This document shows, in pieces, positions 8,704-17,842 of a DNA stretch of 64,000 nt. How positions within the stretch are numbered: the stretch's first letter is position 1; each line of letters starts with the position of its first letter. The position numbers and the translations under genes were made by a program. The notes below the pieces were generated by a model. That model did no database searches. It saw only the letters and a program-made list of their open reading frames with translations, and had not been told where the DNA came from. Source of the DNA: an uncultured Actinomycetes bacterium (lineage in GTDB: Bacteria > Actinomycetota > Actinomycetes > S36-B12 > UBA10799); assembly GCA_946803585.1 (NCBI GenBank), contig CAMPEQ010000008.1:1-64000 (forward strand), in the 5' to 3' direction.

Positions 8704-8715
8704 CTTACCGGTAAG
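8704..8715. promoter_or_regulatory. 12-bp perfect palindrome in the amidase-kgd divergent region
   Basis: CTTACCGGTAAG is a perfect 12-bp palindrome 60 bases upstream of kgd, in the 258-base divergent interval between the amidase and kgd. Position and symmetry fit an operator for a dimeric regulator. No regulator is assigned. Confidence 0.35.
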
Positions 8716-8774
8716 TCGACGCGCGAGCGACGGTGGTTTCGCACTCATTCACTAAGCGGACTACTCTGTGAGAC

Positions 8775-11700
8775 GTGAGCCCCGCCATGTCACCCGATGA
8801 TGAATCTCCCGCCAGCTTTGGTCCCAATGAGTGGATGGTCGATGAGATCTACGAACAGTACGTGGCAGACCGCCACTCGGTAGATCCCGCCTGGTGGGAC
8901 TTCTTCGCCGACTACAAGCCCGGCGAGCGGGTTGCTGAGGGCGCACCCGCCCGGAATCAAGATGTAGCCAGCCCTACTTCTGAGACCAGTCGCACGGCAA
9001 CGGGATCCGACGCCTCGACTAAGTCGAAGCCCGCAGCGTCGACTCCAACGACCAAGAAGCCTCCGGTCGCTAAGGCCGCTGAACCGGCCTCCGCTGTTAC
9101 AAAGGCTAAGGCCGACAAATCCGGATCCGCCGACGCAGAGAACGCAGTCGCCCTGCGCGGGCCGGCCGCTCGAGTCGCGAGCAATATGACGGCGAGTCTG
9201 GAGATCCCTACCGCCACGAGTGTGCGCGCCGTTCCGGCCAAGCTACTCATCGACAACCGGATCGTCATTAACAATCACTTGCGTCGTCGCAGAGGTGGGA
9301 AGGTCAGCTTCACCCACATCTTGGGCTATGCAATCGTTCAAGCGCTGAAGACCCATCCGGAGCTCAATGCCGCCTTCGCCGAGATCAACGGCAAGCCCAA
9401 CGTCATTCGCCACGATGGCATCAGCTTTGGACTAGCGATCGACCTGCCAAAGCCTGATGGCACGCGCCAACTCCTGGTACCGAATATCAAGAACGCCGAA
9501 GCAATGGACTTCAGCCGCTTCTGGACCTCCTACGACGATGTCGTCCGCCGAGCCCGACAAGCGAAACTGGGCGTAGACGACTTCGCCGGAACGACCATCA
9601 CTTTGACGAACCCCGGAACAATCGGCACGGTCCACAGCGTTCCGCGGCTCATGCCTGGCCAGGGCGCAATCATCGGCGCTGGCGCGCTGGAATACCCCGC
9701 GGAATGGCAGGGCGCAGCCGACGAGACGCTGGCTCGACAGGGTGTCAGCAAGGTCATGGCGCTAACTTCCACCTACGACCACCGCATCATCCAGGGCGCT
9801 CAATCCGGTGACTTCCTCAAGCGGATCCACGAACTCCTTCTCGGTGCCGACGACTTCTACGACGGCATCTTTAAGTCCCTGAAGATTCCGTACGAGCCAA
9901 TCCGGTGGGCACGCGATATTGCCCACGCCCACGATGACCAGGTCTCAAAGACTGCCCGCGTACAGCAACTCATTCACGCCTACCGGGTGCGTGGGCACTT
10001 GATGGCCGATATTGACCCGCTCGAGTACACCCAGCGATCGCACCCTGACCTTGATATCGCTTCTCACGGCCTCACCCTTTGGGACCTCGATCGAGAGTTC
10101 GCCACCGGTGGGTTCGGTGGACGTCCGTTTATGAAACTTCGCGATATCTTGGGCGTACTGCGCGACTCGTACTGCCGCACGATCGGTATCGAGTACATGC
10201 ATATCCAGTCCCCCGAACAGCGCGCCTGGATCCAATATCGGATTGAGCGGCGCTACTCGGCCCCGGGCCGCGATGAGCAGTTCGGCATCCTTCGGCGTCT
10301 GAACGCCGCAGAAGCATTCGAGAACTTCCTTCAGACCAAGTACGTCGGGCAGAAGCGATTCAGCCTCGAGGGTGGCGAGTCAGCCATCACCATCCTCGAC
10401 GAGATTCTGACGAACTCCGCTGATGCGGAACTCGCTGAGGTATGCATCGGAATGCCCCACCGCGGGCGCCTGAATGTTCTGGCCAACATCGCGGGCAAGA
10501 GTTACGCGCAGATCTTCCGTGAGTTCGAGGGGCAAGTCGACGAGGACTCCGTTCAAGGCTCGGGCGACGTCAAGTACCACCTTGGCCAGGAAGGCACCTT
10601 TACCGCAGCCTCCGGTCAAGAGGTGCCCGTGTACTTAGCTGCCAACCCGTCCCACCTCGAGGCCGTCAATCCCGTCCTAGAGGGCATTACTCGGGCCAAA
10701 CAGGACCTCCTTGACCGAAGCTACGAGTTCCCGATTCTGCCCGTCCTAATGCACGGTGATGCTGCCTTCGCCGGCCAAGGCGTCGTCGCCGAGACCCTGA
10801 ACCTGTCGCAACTTCGGGGCTACCGCACCGGCGGAACTATCCACCTCATCGTTAACAATCAGGTGGGCTTCACTACCTCACCAGATGCGAGTCGCTCATC
10901 GGTCTACGCATCAGATGTCGCCCGCATGATCCAAGCACCCATATTCCACGTCAACGGCGACGATCCCGAAGCCTGCGTCAGGGTTGCCGCGCTTGCCTTT
11001 GAGTTCCGGCAGACGTTCAATAAGGACGTCGTCATCGACATGCTCTGCTACCGCAAGCGCGGGCATAACGAGGCTGACGATCCTTCATTGACTCAGCCGC
11101 TCATGTACAACGTGATCGACGAGAAGCGCTCCGTTCGCAAGATCTACACGGAATCACTCATTGGTCGCGGGGACATTACCGTCGAAGAGGCGCAGCAGTC
11201 ATTGCGCGACTACCAACTCCAGCTCGAACGTGTCTTCTCTGAGACTAGGGAGGACACCGATACCGACGACAGCGATATCGTCATCCCTCCGAAGTACCCC
11301 GCTGTCGTCGATACCGCCATCACTGATGAGACGGTCAAACGCATCGTTGCGACCCAGATTGATCTACCCGAGCATTTGACTGTGCATACGCGGCTCAAAC
11401 CACAACTCCAGCGGCGCGCGCAGATGGTCGAGGACGGCACAATCGATTGGGGTATGGGAGAGACGCTGGCATTCGGTTCACTCCTGCTTGAGGGGCGCGA
11501 TATTCGGCTGTCCGGTCAGGACTCCCGTCGCGGAACCTTCGGCCAACGCCACTCCGTTATCGTTGATCGCGAGACCGGAGAGGACTACACCCCGCTTAAG
11601 AACCTCTCTCCTGACCAAGGCAAGTTCTATGTATGGGACTCGCTATTGAGCGAGTACGCCGCAATGGGGTTCGAGTATGGCTACTCCGTGGCGAATCCGG

Positions 11701-12461
11701 CCGCGCTCGTGCTTTGGGAAGCCCAGTTCGGTGACTTCACCAACGGCGCACAAACGATCGTTGATGAGTTCATCAGCAGTAGCGAGCAGAAGTGGGCACA
11801 GCGCAGCGGGGTCGTCCTCCTACTTCCACACGGGTATGAGGGCCAAGGCCCTGACCACTCCTCGGCACGTCCGGAACGCTTCCTCCAAATGGCGGCCCAG
11901 AGCAATATGACGGTCGCAATGCCCTCAACCCCAGCCTCCTACTTCCACCTCCTGCGCTGGCAGGCTCTATCGGCACATCACAAGCCGGCCATCATCTTCA
12001 CGCCCAAGTCCATGCTTCGACTCAAAGCCGCGGCCTCGACGAGCGAGGAGTTCACCAGTGGCGAGTTCCGGCCAGTTATTGACGACACCTCAGTCAACAA
12101 CGATGACGTGAAGCTGATCCTGCTCTGCTCGGGCAAAATCACCTGGGAGTTGTTCGCTGAGCGAGAGCGACTCGGTCGCAAGGACGTTGCCATCGTTCGG
12201 GTGGAGCGGCTCTACCCCCTACCGATCGCCGATATCCGTGAGGCCCTCAACCACCTTCCGGCTGATGCCACCCTTCGCTGGGTTCAGGAAGAGCCGGAGA
12301 ACCAAGGCGCGTGGCCATACATGCTACTTAATCTGGTTCCGCATTTGGACCGAGTGCTTGAGAGCACATCTCGGCCCGCGTCGGCAGCAACAGCAAGCGG
12401 ACTGCACTCGGTCTTTGAACGCGAGCAGAAGCGCCTTCTCGCCGACGCGTTCCTGGACTAG
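8775..12461 (+). CDS. kgd: Multifunctional 2-oxoglutarate dehydrogenase E1/E2 (Kgd type)
   Basis: At 1228 residues this matches the actinobacterial Kgd/OdhA fusion that serves the TCA cycle as 2-oxoglutarate dehydrogenase E1 with a built-in succinyltransferase domain. Order: a short N-terminal E1-type segment (about 12-50), an Ala/Pro/Lys/Thr-rich linker (55-115), an E2 catalytic domain (about 130-365) with DHRIIQG at about 336-342, then the thiamine-diphosphate E1 region (about 380-1228) with GDAAFAGQG near 660 followed by a conserved NNQVGFTT. There is no lipoyl domain in the chain, as expected for the family. GTG 8775 and ATG 8787 are both possible starts; neither has a strong ribosome-binding site. 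A 61-residue DUF6104 gene follows. It is the only TCA-cycle dehydrogenase in the window. Confidence 0.94.
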   Translation: MSPAMSPDDESPASFGPNEWMVDEIYEQYVADRHSVDPAWWDFFADYKPGERVAEGAPARNQDVASPTSETSRTATGSDASTKSKPAASTPTTKKPPVAKAAEPASAVTKAKADKSGSADAENAVALRGPAARVASNMTASLEIPTATSVRAVPAKLLIDNRIVINNHLRRRRGGKVSFTHILGYAIVQALKTHPELNAAFAEINGKPNVIRHDGISFGLAIDLPKPDGTRQLLVPNIKNAEAMDFSRFWTSYDDVVRRARQAKLGVDDFAGTTITLTNPGTIGTVHSVPRLMPGQGAIIGAGALEYPAEWQGAADETLARQGVSKVMALTSTYDHRIIQGAQSGDFLKRIHELLLGADDFYDGIFKSLKIPYEPIRWARDIAHAHDDQVSKTARVQQLIHAYRVRGHLMADIDPLEYTQRSHPDLDIASHGLTLWDLDREFATGGFGGRPFMKLRDILGVLRDSYCRTIGIEYMHIQSPEQRAWIQYRIERRYSAPGRDEQFGILRRLNAAEAFENFLQTKYVGQKRFSLEGGESAITILDEILTNSADAELAEVCIGMPHRGRLNVLANIAGKSYAQIFREFEGQVDEDSVQGSGDVKYHLGQEGTFTAASGQEVPVYLAANPSHLEAVNPVLEGITRAKQDLLDRSYEFPILPVLMHGDAAFAGQGVVAETLNLSQLRGYRTGGTIHLIVNNQVGFTTSPDASRSSVYASDVARMIQAPIFHVNGDDPEACVRVAALAFEFRQTFNKDVVIDMLCYRKRGHNEADDPSLTQPLMYNVIDEKRSVRKIYTESLIGRGDITVEEAQQSLRDYQLQLERVFSETREDTDTDDSDIVIPPKYPAVVDTAITDETVKRIVATQIDLPEHLTVHTRLKPQLQRRAQMVEDGTIDWGMGETLAFGSLLLEGRDIRLSGQDSRRGTFGQRHSVIVDRETGEDYTPLKNLSPDQGKFYVWDSLLSEYAAMGFEYGYSVANPAALVLWEAQFGDFTNGAQTIVDEFISSSEQKWAQRSGVVLLLPHGYEGQGPDHSSARPERFLQMAAQSNMTVAMPSTPASYFHLLRWQALSAHHKPAIIFTPKSMLRLKAAASTSEEFTSGEFRPVIDDTSVNNDDVKLILLCSGKITWELFAERERLGRKDVAIVRVERLYPLPIADIREALNHLPADATLRWVQEEPENQGAWPYMLLNLVPHLDRVLESTSRPASAATASGLHSVFEREQKRLLADAFLD

Positions 12462-12502
12462 GACACACAACCGGCAGAACGATCGGCAGAAAGGGGCGGA
12501 CT

Positions 12503-12688
12503 ATGTACTCAACAGATCGCGGGATTGAGGAGTTCGAAGAGCGCCGTGCCCAAGAGGACTTCACCGTGGTGGTCCTTGCGGACAAGATGCGGATCTTCGT
12601 CGACCTTCACCCAGAGTTCGAGAACGCGATTGACCGGTTCGCGACGTGGCTCGCTCGCGATGACGACGACGATGACCTCGACGACTAA
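12503..12688 (+). CDS. DUF6104-like small protein downstream of kgd (61 aa)
   Basis: The 61-residue acidic protein starts at ATG 12503 with AAGGGG at 12491-12496. It begins MYSTDRGIEEFE and has a FVDLHPEFENAIDRFATWLAR-type core (shown in part) and a tail of aspartates. From memory this is the DUF6104 family, found next to kgd/sucA in Streptomyces and relatives, and the linkage to kgd is kept here (41 bases). No enzymatic motif is visible. Function is unknown. A role as a partner or regulator of the adjacent dehydrogenase is possible but rests only on the gene neighbourhood. Confidence 0.75.
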   Translation: MYSTDRGIEEFEERRAQEDFTVVVLADKMRIFVDLHPEFENAIDRFATWLARDDDDDDLDD

Positions 12689-12707
12689 CTGCCGGTAGTC
12701 TTGGCAC

Positions 12708-13673
12708 ATGCTTGCTGCCTACGCTGAATCAATCGATTTCAATGATCCCCTGGCTGGGCTGATTGTTGGCGAGATCGCCGAACCAGCTTGTCCAGACGGC
12801 TGGACAACTATCTCGATGAAGGCCGCGAGCCTTAACCACCACGACCTTTGGAGTCTGCGCGGAATCGGCTTACCAGCCGAACGCCTTCCCATGATCTTGG
12901 GCTGCGACGCCGCTGGGATCGACGCAGAAGGCAACGAGGTGATCGCCTACCCGATCGTCTCCGATGCTCGAGTAGGCATGGACGAGACGATCGATGAGAG
13001 CCGCTCCATCCTCTCTGAGCGCTTTGCCGGCACATTCGCAGAAAGAGTCCAGATTCCGGCTAATAACCTCATTCCCAAGCCAGCGAACTGGTCATGGGCC
13101 CAGGCAGCCTGCCTTCCGACCGCTTGGCTAACGGCCTACCGAATGCTCGCGGTTCGCTCCGGACTCAAACCGGGAAACACTGTGCTGGTCCAGGGTGCTG
13201 GCGGCGGCGTTGCAACGGCCTGTATCGCGCTCGGAGCAGCGATGGGGCTACGAGTGTGGGCAACGAGTCGAAGTGAGGACAAGCGCCAACGCGCGCTAGA
13301 ACTGGGCGCACATCAGGTTTTCGAATCAAACGCACGTCTGCCGGAGCGAGTGGACGCCGTGATGGAGACCGTGGGCGAGGCGACGTGGGAACACTCCGTC
13401 AAAGTACTGAGATCAGGCGGAACAATCGTGATCTCAGGTGCCACGAGCGGCCCCAACCCCCCGGCTTCCTTGACTAGGGTCTTTTTCAAACAATTATCGA
13501 TTGTCGGCTCCACGATGGGCACCTTTGAGGACCTGCGAAACCTCGTCGCGCTTTGCGATGTCAGCGGCGTGCGACCAACCGTGCACGCCGAGTATGAGCT
13601 CGCCAATGCCCGCGAAGCATTCGAGGTTCTGGCATCTGGTGAGGTATTCGGCAAGCTAGTTCTTACCAACTGA
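12708..13673 (+). CDS. Zinc-type alcohol dehydrogenase-like/quinone oxidoreductase (MDR superfamily)
   Basis: This 321-residue protein is a medium-chain dehydrogenase/reductase. An N-terminal GroES-like domain (about 1-125) contains NHHDLWSLRG and LGCDAAG, and a Rossmann domain follows with VQGAGGGVATACIALG. The NADPH-type loop and the absence of the structural-zinc cysteine cluster suggest a quinone-oxidoreductase-like enzyme rather than a classical alcohol dehydrogenase. Substrate cannot be read from the sequence. It starts with ATG 12708, 19 bases after the DUF6104 gene, and may belong to the kgd transcript. It converges on malic enzyme with 38 bases between them. Confidence 0.8.
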   Translation: MLAAYAESIDFNDPLAGLIVGEIAEPACPDGWTTISMKAASLNHHDLWSLRGIGLPAERLPMILGCDAAGIDAEGNEVIAYPIVSDARVGMDETIDESRSILSERFAGTFAERVQIPANNLIPKPANWSWAQAACLPTAWLTAYRMLAVRSGLKPGNTVLVQGAGGGVATACIALGAAMGLRVWATSRSEDKRQRALELGAHQVFESNARLPERVDAVMETVGEATWEHSVKVLRSGGTIVISGATSGPNPPASLTRVFFKQLSIVGSTMGTFEDLRNLVALCDVSGVRPTVHAEYELANAREAFEVLASGEVFGKLVLTN

Positions 13674-13711
13674 CGAGACACCGTGACCAGGCGCTAGCCA
13701 CGTTCCACCCG

Positions 13712-14908
13712 TCAGATTCGGGCTACCCCGTCGCCACGCGCAGCATCTGAAACCGCGTGGGCGACATTGACGGCGACGCGCTCGTCAAATGGCGACGGCA
13801 CGATGTGATCCCTTGCAAGCCGGTCGCCAACCGCCTCGGCGAGGGCATTGGCTGCGGCGAGCTTCATCCCCTTGGTGATCGCCGATGCACGGACGTTCAT
13901 CGCCCCACGAAATATCCCGGGGAAGGCCAGAACGTTGTTGATCTGATTCGGGTAGTCCGACCGGCCAGTGGCGATCACCGCGGCGTACTTCTCGGCGATC
14001 TCGGGTGCAACTTCGGGGTCTGGATTCGCTAGGGCAAAGACAATCGAACCCGCAGCCATAGAGGCGATCGCTGCCTCTGGGATGTGGCCAGCGGAAACAC
14101 CGATGAACACATCGGCCCCGATCAGGGCGCGCTCTATCGGACCCGTGATGTCGGACTGATTCGTGAGTTCAGCTATCTCTCGTTTGACCGGCGTCAAACC
14201 ATCGCGACCCTTACTGATCAGACCCTTGGAATCCGCGACCGCGATCTCACCAATGCCACCATCTACCAGCATCTTAGTGACGGCGATCCCTGCCGCTCCC
14301 GCACCGGAAACCACGGCGCGCAGGTCTCCCATCTTGCGACCTGTGACCTTCGCAGCATTCATCAGCGCGGCTAGCACGACGATTGCCGTACCGTGCTGAT
14401 CGTCGTGAAATACCGGGATATCTAGTCGCTCTTGTAGCTGGCGTTCGATCTCAAAACACCGCGGAGCCGAGATATCTTCCAGATTGATTCCACCGAAGGC
14501 TGGGGCGATCCGAGTAACCGTCTCCACAACATCGGAGACGGAGGTGCAGTCCAAGCAGATCGGTACAGCGTCAACGCCAGCGAACTCCTTGAAGAGCAGC
14601 GCTTTACCCTCCATCACAGGCAGGGCCGCGACCGGACCGATATCGCCGAGGCCGAGCACTGCAGTGCCGTCGGTCACGACTAGGACGGTGTTGGCCTTCC
14701 AGGTGTACTCATAGGCCAGGTCGGGGTCATCCTTGAGAGCTTGCGAGACCCGCGCAACACCTGGGGTATAGGCCAGGGCGAGGCCTTCAGCATCTCGGAT
14801 ACGAACAGCGGGCCGGACCTCGATCTTGCCGCCTCGGTGTAGCGGGAAGGCCGGGTCAGACGACGGATCAAACCGCTCGCTCTTTTCGCCGCGGGCAACT
14901 GCGGACAA
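13712..14908 (-). CDS. NAD(P)-dependent malic enzyme
   Basis: The enzyme decarboxylates malate oxidatively to pyruvate. At 398 residues it is the short bacterial form without a phosphotransacetylase-like C-terminal domain. Visible features are the malic N-domain (LALAYTPGVARVS), the catalytic and metal region (VFHDDQHGTA) and a Rossmann GAGAAGIAVTKML. ATG 14908 starts the gene; the leader contains GGAAAGGAACC on the coding strand. It is divergent from the amino-acid-binding lipoprotein and convergent with the quinone-oxidoreductase gene. Cofactor preference (NAD or NADP) is not decided from sequence. Confidence 0.93.
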   Translation of the reverse strand: MSAVARGEKSERFDPSSDPAFPLHRGGKIEVRPAVRIRDAEGLALAYTPGVARVSQALKDDPDLAYEYTWKANTVLVVTDGTAVLGLGDIGPVAALPVMEGKALLFKEFAGVDAVPICLDCTSVSDVVETVTRIAPAFGGINLEDISAPRCFEIERQLQERLDIPVFHDDQHGTAIVVLAALMNAAKVTGRKMGDLRAVVSGAGAAGIAVTKMLVDGGIGEIAVADSKGLISKGRDGLTPVKREIAELTNQSDITGPIERALIGADVFIGVSAGHIPEAAIASMAAGSIVFALANPDPEVAPEIAEKYAAVIATGRSDYPNQINNVLAFPGIFRGAMNVRASAITKGMKLAAANALAEAVGDRLARDHIVPSPFDERVAVNVAHAVSDAARGDGVARI

Positions 14909-15020
14909 GGCGGTTCCTTTCCTGGACGATCATATGGACGAACTGCCGACGGATTACCCGTTCAGATATGACCGGGTCGCGCATCAGCTGGCATGGCGAC
15001 CTGCCGACGAGGCAGCAGAT

Positions 15021-15044
15021 ATGGGATTCTCCCATACGTGGGAG
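15021..15044. promoter_or_regulatory. Overlapping palindromes at the lipoprotein start
   Basis: Two inverted repeats share an arm: ATGGGA-TTC-TCCCAT at 15021-15035 and CTCCCA-TACG-TGGGAG at 15029-15044. They cover the likely GTG start (15038) of the binding-protein gene and lie 110-130 bases from malic enzyme. They could be an operator or alternative RNA hairpins that gate initiation. Confidence 0.35.
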
Positions 15045-15988
15045 TAAGAGCTAATTGGCGCGCACCGCTAGCGACTCAAGCTCGTCGTCTCGTGCCCGGG
15101 CTTGCGGTCATCACTGGCCTGATCCTGGCCATCACCGGATGCGCGTCGCCAACTGCAGAGTCCTCGCAAATTGGTTCCACGATCTCTGTGCCAAGTGCCG
15201 ATTCGACCCTCGCCGAACAAGTACCTGATTCGATTCGTGCGGACGGTCAACTACTCATTGCGACCGATCCGACCTATCCACCCCTAGAGATGATTCGCGA
15301 TGGCCACCTCGAGGGCTTCGATATCGACCTCATCATCGCTGTTGCTGGACTGCTCGGGCTCGAACCAGAGATCCGCCAGACCGCGTTCTCCAACGTGATT
15401 CCCTCTGTCGTAGTGAACGAACACGAAGTCGGGATCTCAGCGCTCTGGTCGGACGCTCCCAACTCCATCTACGTCGATATGGTCACCTACCTTGAGGCCG
15501 GCGTTGAACTAGCCGCACAACGCGGTCCGGGCACCCCGAAACCAACTGAGTTCGGTCTATGCGGCCATAGCGTCTCGGTCGTCGAGGGAACGACCTACAT
15601 CGACACGCTAGTTTCGCTATCCCAGGCCTGCCGTAAGCAGGACAAGCGCCCAATCGAAATCAATGCCAGCCTCGATCAGGACGGTGCAACCTCCCTCCTG
15701 CGCCAAGGTCTAGTCGATGCGATGTTGGCAGATGGCCCCGTTGTTGAGTTCGCTGTCAGTGAGTCAAACGGGCAACTTGTGAGAGTCGGCAAACCGATTA
15801 ACGTGCGGCCATACGCAATAGCAGTCAATCAAGGCCTCAGCTCCTTCGCAGAGTTGGTGCGAGACGCAGTCCAAGAGCTCATCGATACCGGCGTCTACGG
15901 GCAACTACTCGACGCTTGGGGGTTACAGACCGGTGGAATCGCCGAGTCAAAGGTGCTCCCCGCCACGACCACGCCCCCAATCAGCTGA
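15038..15988 (+). CDS. Amino-acid-type ABC transporter substrate-binding lipoprotein
   Basis: This is a family 3 solute-binding protein with a lipoprotein signal. Starting from GTG 15038, a basic n-region, a hydrophobic stretch and the lipobox ITGC put the lipidated cysteine at about residue 35. The mature part begins with a family-3 pattern (LLIATDPTYPPLEM and LEGFDIDLI). An upstream ATG at 14993 is in frame but has no ribosome-binding site and weakens the signal peptide. No permease or ATPase gene is adjacent, so it is an orphan binding protein; it may serve a transporter elsewhere or act as a sensor. Ligand is unknown; polar amino acids are usual for the family. Confidence 0.82.
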   Translation: MGVRANWRAPLATQARRLVPGLAVITGLILAITGCASPTAESSQIGSTISVPSADSTLAEQVPDSIRADGQLLIATDPTYPPLEMIRDGHLEGFDIDLIIAVAGLLGLEPEIRQTAFSNVIPSVVVNEHEVGISALWSDAPNSIYVDMVTYLEAGVELAAQRGPGTPKPTEFGLCGHSVSVVEGTTYIDTLVSLSQACRKQDKRPIEINASLDQDGATSLLRQGLVDAMLADGPVVEFAVSESNGQLVRVGKPINVRPYAIAVNQGLSSFAELVRDAVQELIDTGVYGQLLDAWGLQTGGIAESKVLPATTTPPIS

Positions 15989-16022
15989 GCGCAACTCCCC
16001 CATTTCACCGTGTGAGTGATGC

Positions 16023-16054
16023 CTTGACCCGGTCTGACCGATAGCGTGGTCAAG
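16023..16054. other. Nested inverted repeat between the lipoprotein gene and rsbW
   Basis: CTTGACC (16023-16029) pairs perfectly with GGTCAAG (16048-16054), and inside it CGGTC-T-GACCG (16030-16040) is a second symmetric element. It lies 35 bases after the lipoprotein stop and 80 before rsbW. It could end the first transcript or bind a regulator of rsbW-sigF. There is no T-run. Confidence 0.35.
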
Positions 16055-16133
16055 TTAGATCGATTACTGAGGCGGAACACCTGGACTGTCGTCGAGGTCG
16101 ACTGTCGCCGAACCTGACGGGAAGGGACGCACG

Positions 16134-16523
16134 TTGAGTGGTTCTACGGTTCGACTAGAGCTTCCGGCAAGCAGTGGCTACCTCGTACTGGCTAGGGCCG
16201 CCGCAGCGGCGATGTGTGCCCGGTTGGACTACCCGCTAGACCGACTAGAGGACGTCAAACTCGCCGTCGATGAAGGCTGCACGCTGTTGCTTTCTGATAC
16301 CAATCCCGACGAGACCATCACGCTGGTGCTATGCCCCAACGATGACGGCCAACTGGAAATCTCCCTGACGGCTACGACTCGTCACGGCAAGACTCCAAAG
16401 GAATCGTCGTTCGCTTGGACCGTCCTGTCAGCCCTAGTTGATCGCGTATCCGCCAGCGCGCACAACGGCCGCTTGACGATCTCCTTACAAGCTAGTCGTG
16501 GCAACGCACTGGTGGGCTCGTGA
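16134..16523 (+). CDS. rsbW: Anti-sigma factor, RsbW/UsfX-like
   Basis: This 129-residue protein resembles the GHKL-fold anti-sigma factors that sequester SigF/SigB. The N-box-like segment is LAVDEGCTLLL, where the usual magnesium-binding Asn is replaced, and the second nucleotide-binding glycine motif (DxGxG) is not visible. Mycobacterial UsfX shows a similar LAVDE.CT segment and a similar FSW..L.AL.D motif, so this is the divergent actinobacterial type. It starts at TTG 16134, preceded by GAAGGGA. Its stop overlaps the GTG of the sigma factor by four bases (GTGA), strong support for a coupled anti-sigma/sigma pair. No anti-anti-sigma (RsbV) gene is nearby. Confidence 0.85.
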   Translation: MSGSTVRLELPASSGYLVLARAAAAAMCARLDYPLDRLEDVKLAVDEGCTLLLSDTNPDETITLVLCPNDDGQLEISLTATTRHGKTPKESSFAWTVLSALVDRVSASAHNGRLTISLQASRGNALVGS

Positions 16524-17335
16524 GTACCACGACCGGACGGCCTAAGCGCAAGACCAGTTGGACAGCCGAGTCCCGCGCCAGGGAGAAGGTTCTACTGGCA
16601 AGGATGGACGCTGAGCCAGCGGAATCCCCTGCCTACATTGCTGCCCGCGATGAGCTCATCACCATGCATATTCCACTAGTCGAGCACCTCGCCCGCCGGT
16701 TCCGCGATCGCGGAGAGCCCCATGACGACCTCGTCCAAGTGGGAATGGTTGGATTGATCAAGGCTGCTGACCGGTTCGACACCACTCGAGGAGTCGAGTT
16801 CTCTACGTACGCGACGCCAACAATCGTCGGCGAGATTAAGCGCCACTTCCGGGATCGCGGTTGGTCGATCAGAGTGCCGCGTCGGCTGCAAGAAATGCGC
16901 CAGCACATCAGTCGGGCTACAGCTGAGTTGTCGCAGCAGACCGGACACTCACCAACAGTTGCCGAACTTGCCGCTCACTTGAACATCACTGAAGAAGAAG
17001 TCCTCGAGGGTCTGGAATCGGCTCAGGCGTACTCAACGCTTTCGCTGGACTCCACCACGTCCTCAGGTGATGACGAGTCAGATTCGGCAGCCCTCACAGA
17101 CACCCTCGGGGACGATGACATCGCGCTTGAAGGAGTCGAGTACCGCGAATCCTTGAAGCCACTCCTGGCCCAACTAAGCGAGCGCGAGCGCCAAATCATC
17201 ATGATGCGGTTCTTCAAGAACATGACCCAGGCACAGATCGCCAATGAGGTTGGCGTATCTCAAATGCACGTGTCGCGACTGCTTTCAAAGGCGTTAAAGG
17301 AACTTCGGAACGGACTAACCGACGACGCTTTCTAG
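16520..17335 (+). CDS. sigF: RNA polymerase sigma factor SigF/SigB family
   Basis: The 271-residue protein is a group 3 sigma factor for general stress or stationary-phase genes. Region 2 is at about 50-120 (HDDLVQVGMVGLIKAADRF, then FSTYATPTIVGEIKRHFRD), region 3 follows, and region 4 at about 210-265 holds a helix-turn-helix (MTQAQIANEVGVSQMHVSRL). It starts at GTG 16520 inside the end of rsbW. The partner context (RsbW upstream) supports control by anti-sigma binding. The gene ends 11 bases from a convergent membrane-protein gene. Confidence 0.92.
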   Translation: MSTTTGRPKRKTSWTAESRAREKVLLARMDAEPAESPAYIAARDELITMHIPLVEHLARRFRDRGEPHDDLVQVGMVGLIKAADRFDTTRGVEFSTYATPTIVGEIKRHFRDRGWSIRVPRRLQEMRQHISRATAELSQQTGHSPTVAELAAHLNITEEEVLEGLESAQAYSTLSLDSTTSSGDDESDSAALTDTLGDDDIALEGVEYRESLKPLLAQLSERERQIIMMRFFKNMTQAQIANEVGVSQMHVSRLLSKALKELRNGLTDDAF

Positions 17336-17346
17336 GCTCGAACGGT

Positions 17347-17805
17347 TCAGCGCTCGGTTGGAGGTGGGCCTGAGTCGCCGTCCGTTTCAGGCAATTCATC
17401 GGTAATTGATTTCGCAATCTCCGGCGGCTCTTCCTTGATGATGCTGGCGATTCCCACTCCCATCGCAACCGCACCGAGTAGCCCGACCGCGATTCCAACG
17501 GCCGTCACCGTTGGTCCGTCGCCAACGATCAGGGTATAGCCAATGATCAAGACAAAGATCTGGGTCAGCAGGTATGGCGGCCGGGATGTCCGGCTGCCCA
17601 TGAAAGATCCCCGCGCGATAAACGCGATTCCAATCGCAAAGATCAAGTAGATGATGATCTCGACGATTGGCGCTGACTGGGTAGCACCTGAGCTATTGAG
17701 TGCCGCCAGGCCAAGCGCGAAGCAGTAGCCCACTAGTGCCAGTGCCTCAATGGCGGCCAGGGTCCCCGCAGTGCGGGCAAGCGGGAGGGTCGGTTGAGTA
17801 CTCAC
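17347..17805 (-). CDS. Conserved small integral membrane protein
   Basis: The 152-residue protein has about four hydrophobic segments (roughly 12-35, 47-66, 78-95 and 100-122) and an acidic, proline-rich cytoplasmic-looking tail. I do not recognise a functional family. A membrane protein of similar size sits near whiB1 in mycobacteria (Rv3217c, from memory), so this may be its counterpart. The start is GTG 17805, 37 bases from the divergent diacylglycerol-kinase-like gene, so the two share a very short promoter region. Confidence 0.7.
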   Translation of the reverse strand: MSTQPTLPLARTAGTLAAIEALALVGYCFALGLAALNSSGATQSAPIVEIIIYLIFAIGIAFIARGSFMGSRTSRPPYLLTQIFVLIIGYTLIVGDGPTVTAVGIAVGLLGAVAMGVGIASIIKEEPPEIAKSITDELPETDGDSGPPPTER

Positions 17806-17842
17806 AACAGCCGACGATACCTACCCGGATAGTCTTCAGGTT

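Noticed and set aside
16134-16523. RsbW gene as a broken pseudogene because the nucleotide-binding Asn and glycine box are missing
   Set aside because: Mycobacterial UsfX-type anti-sigma factors show similar sequence, and the coupling with sigF is intact.
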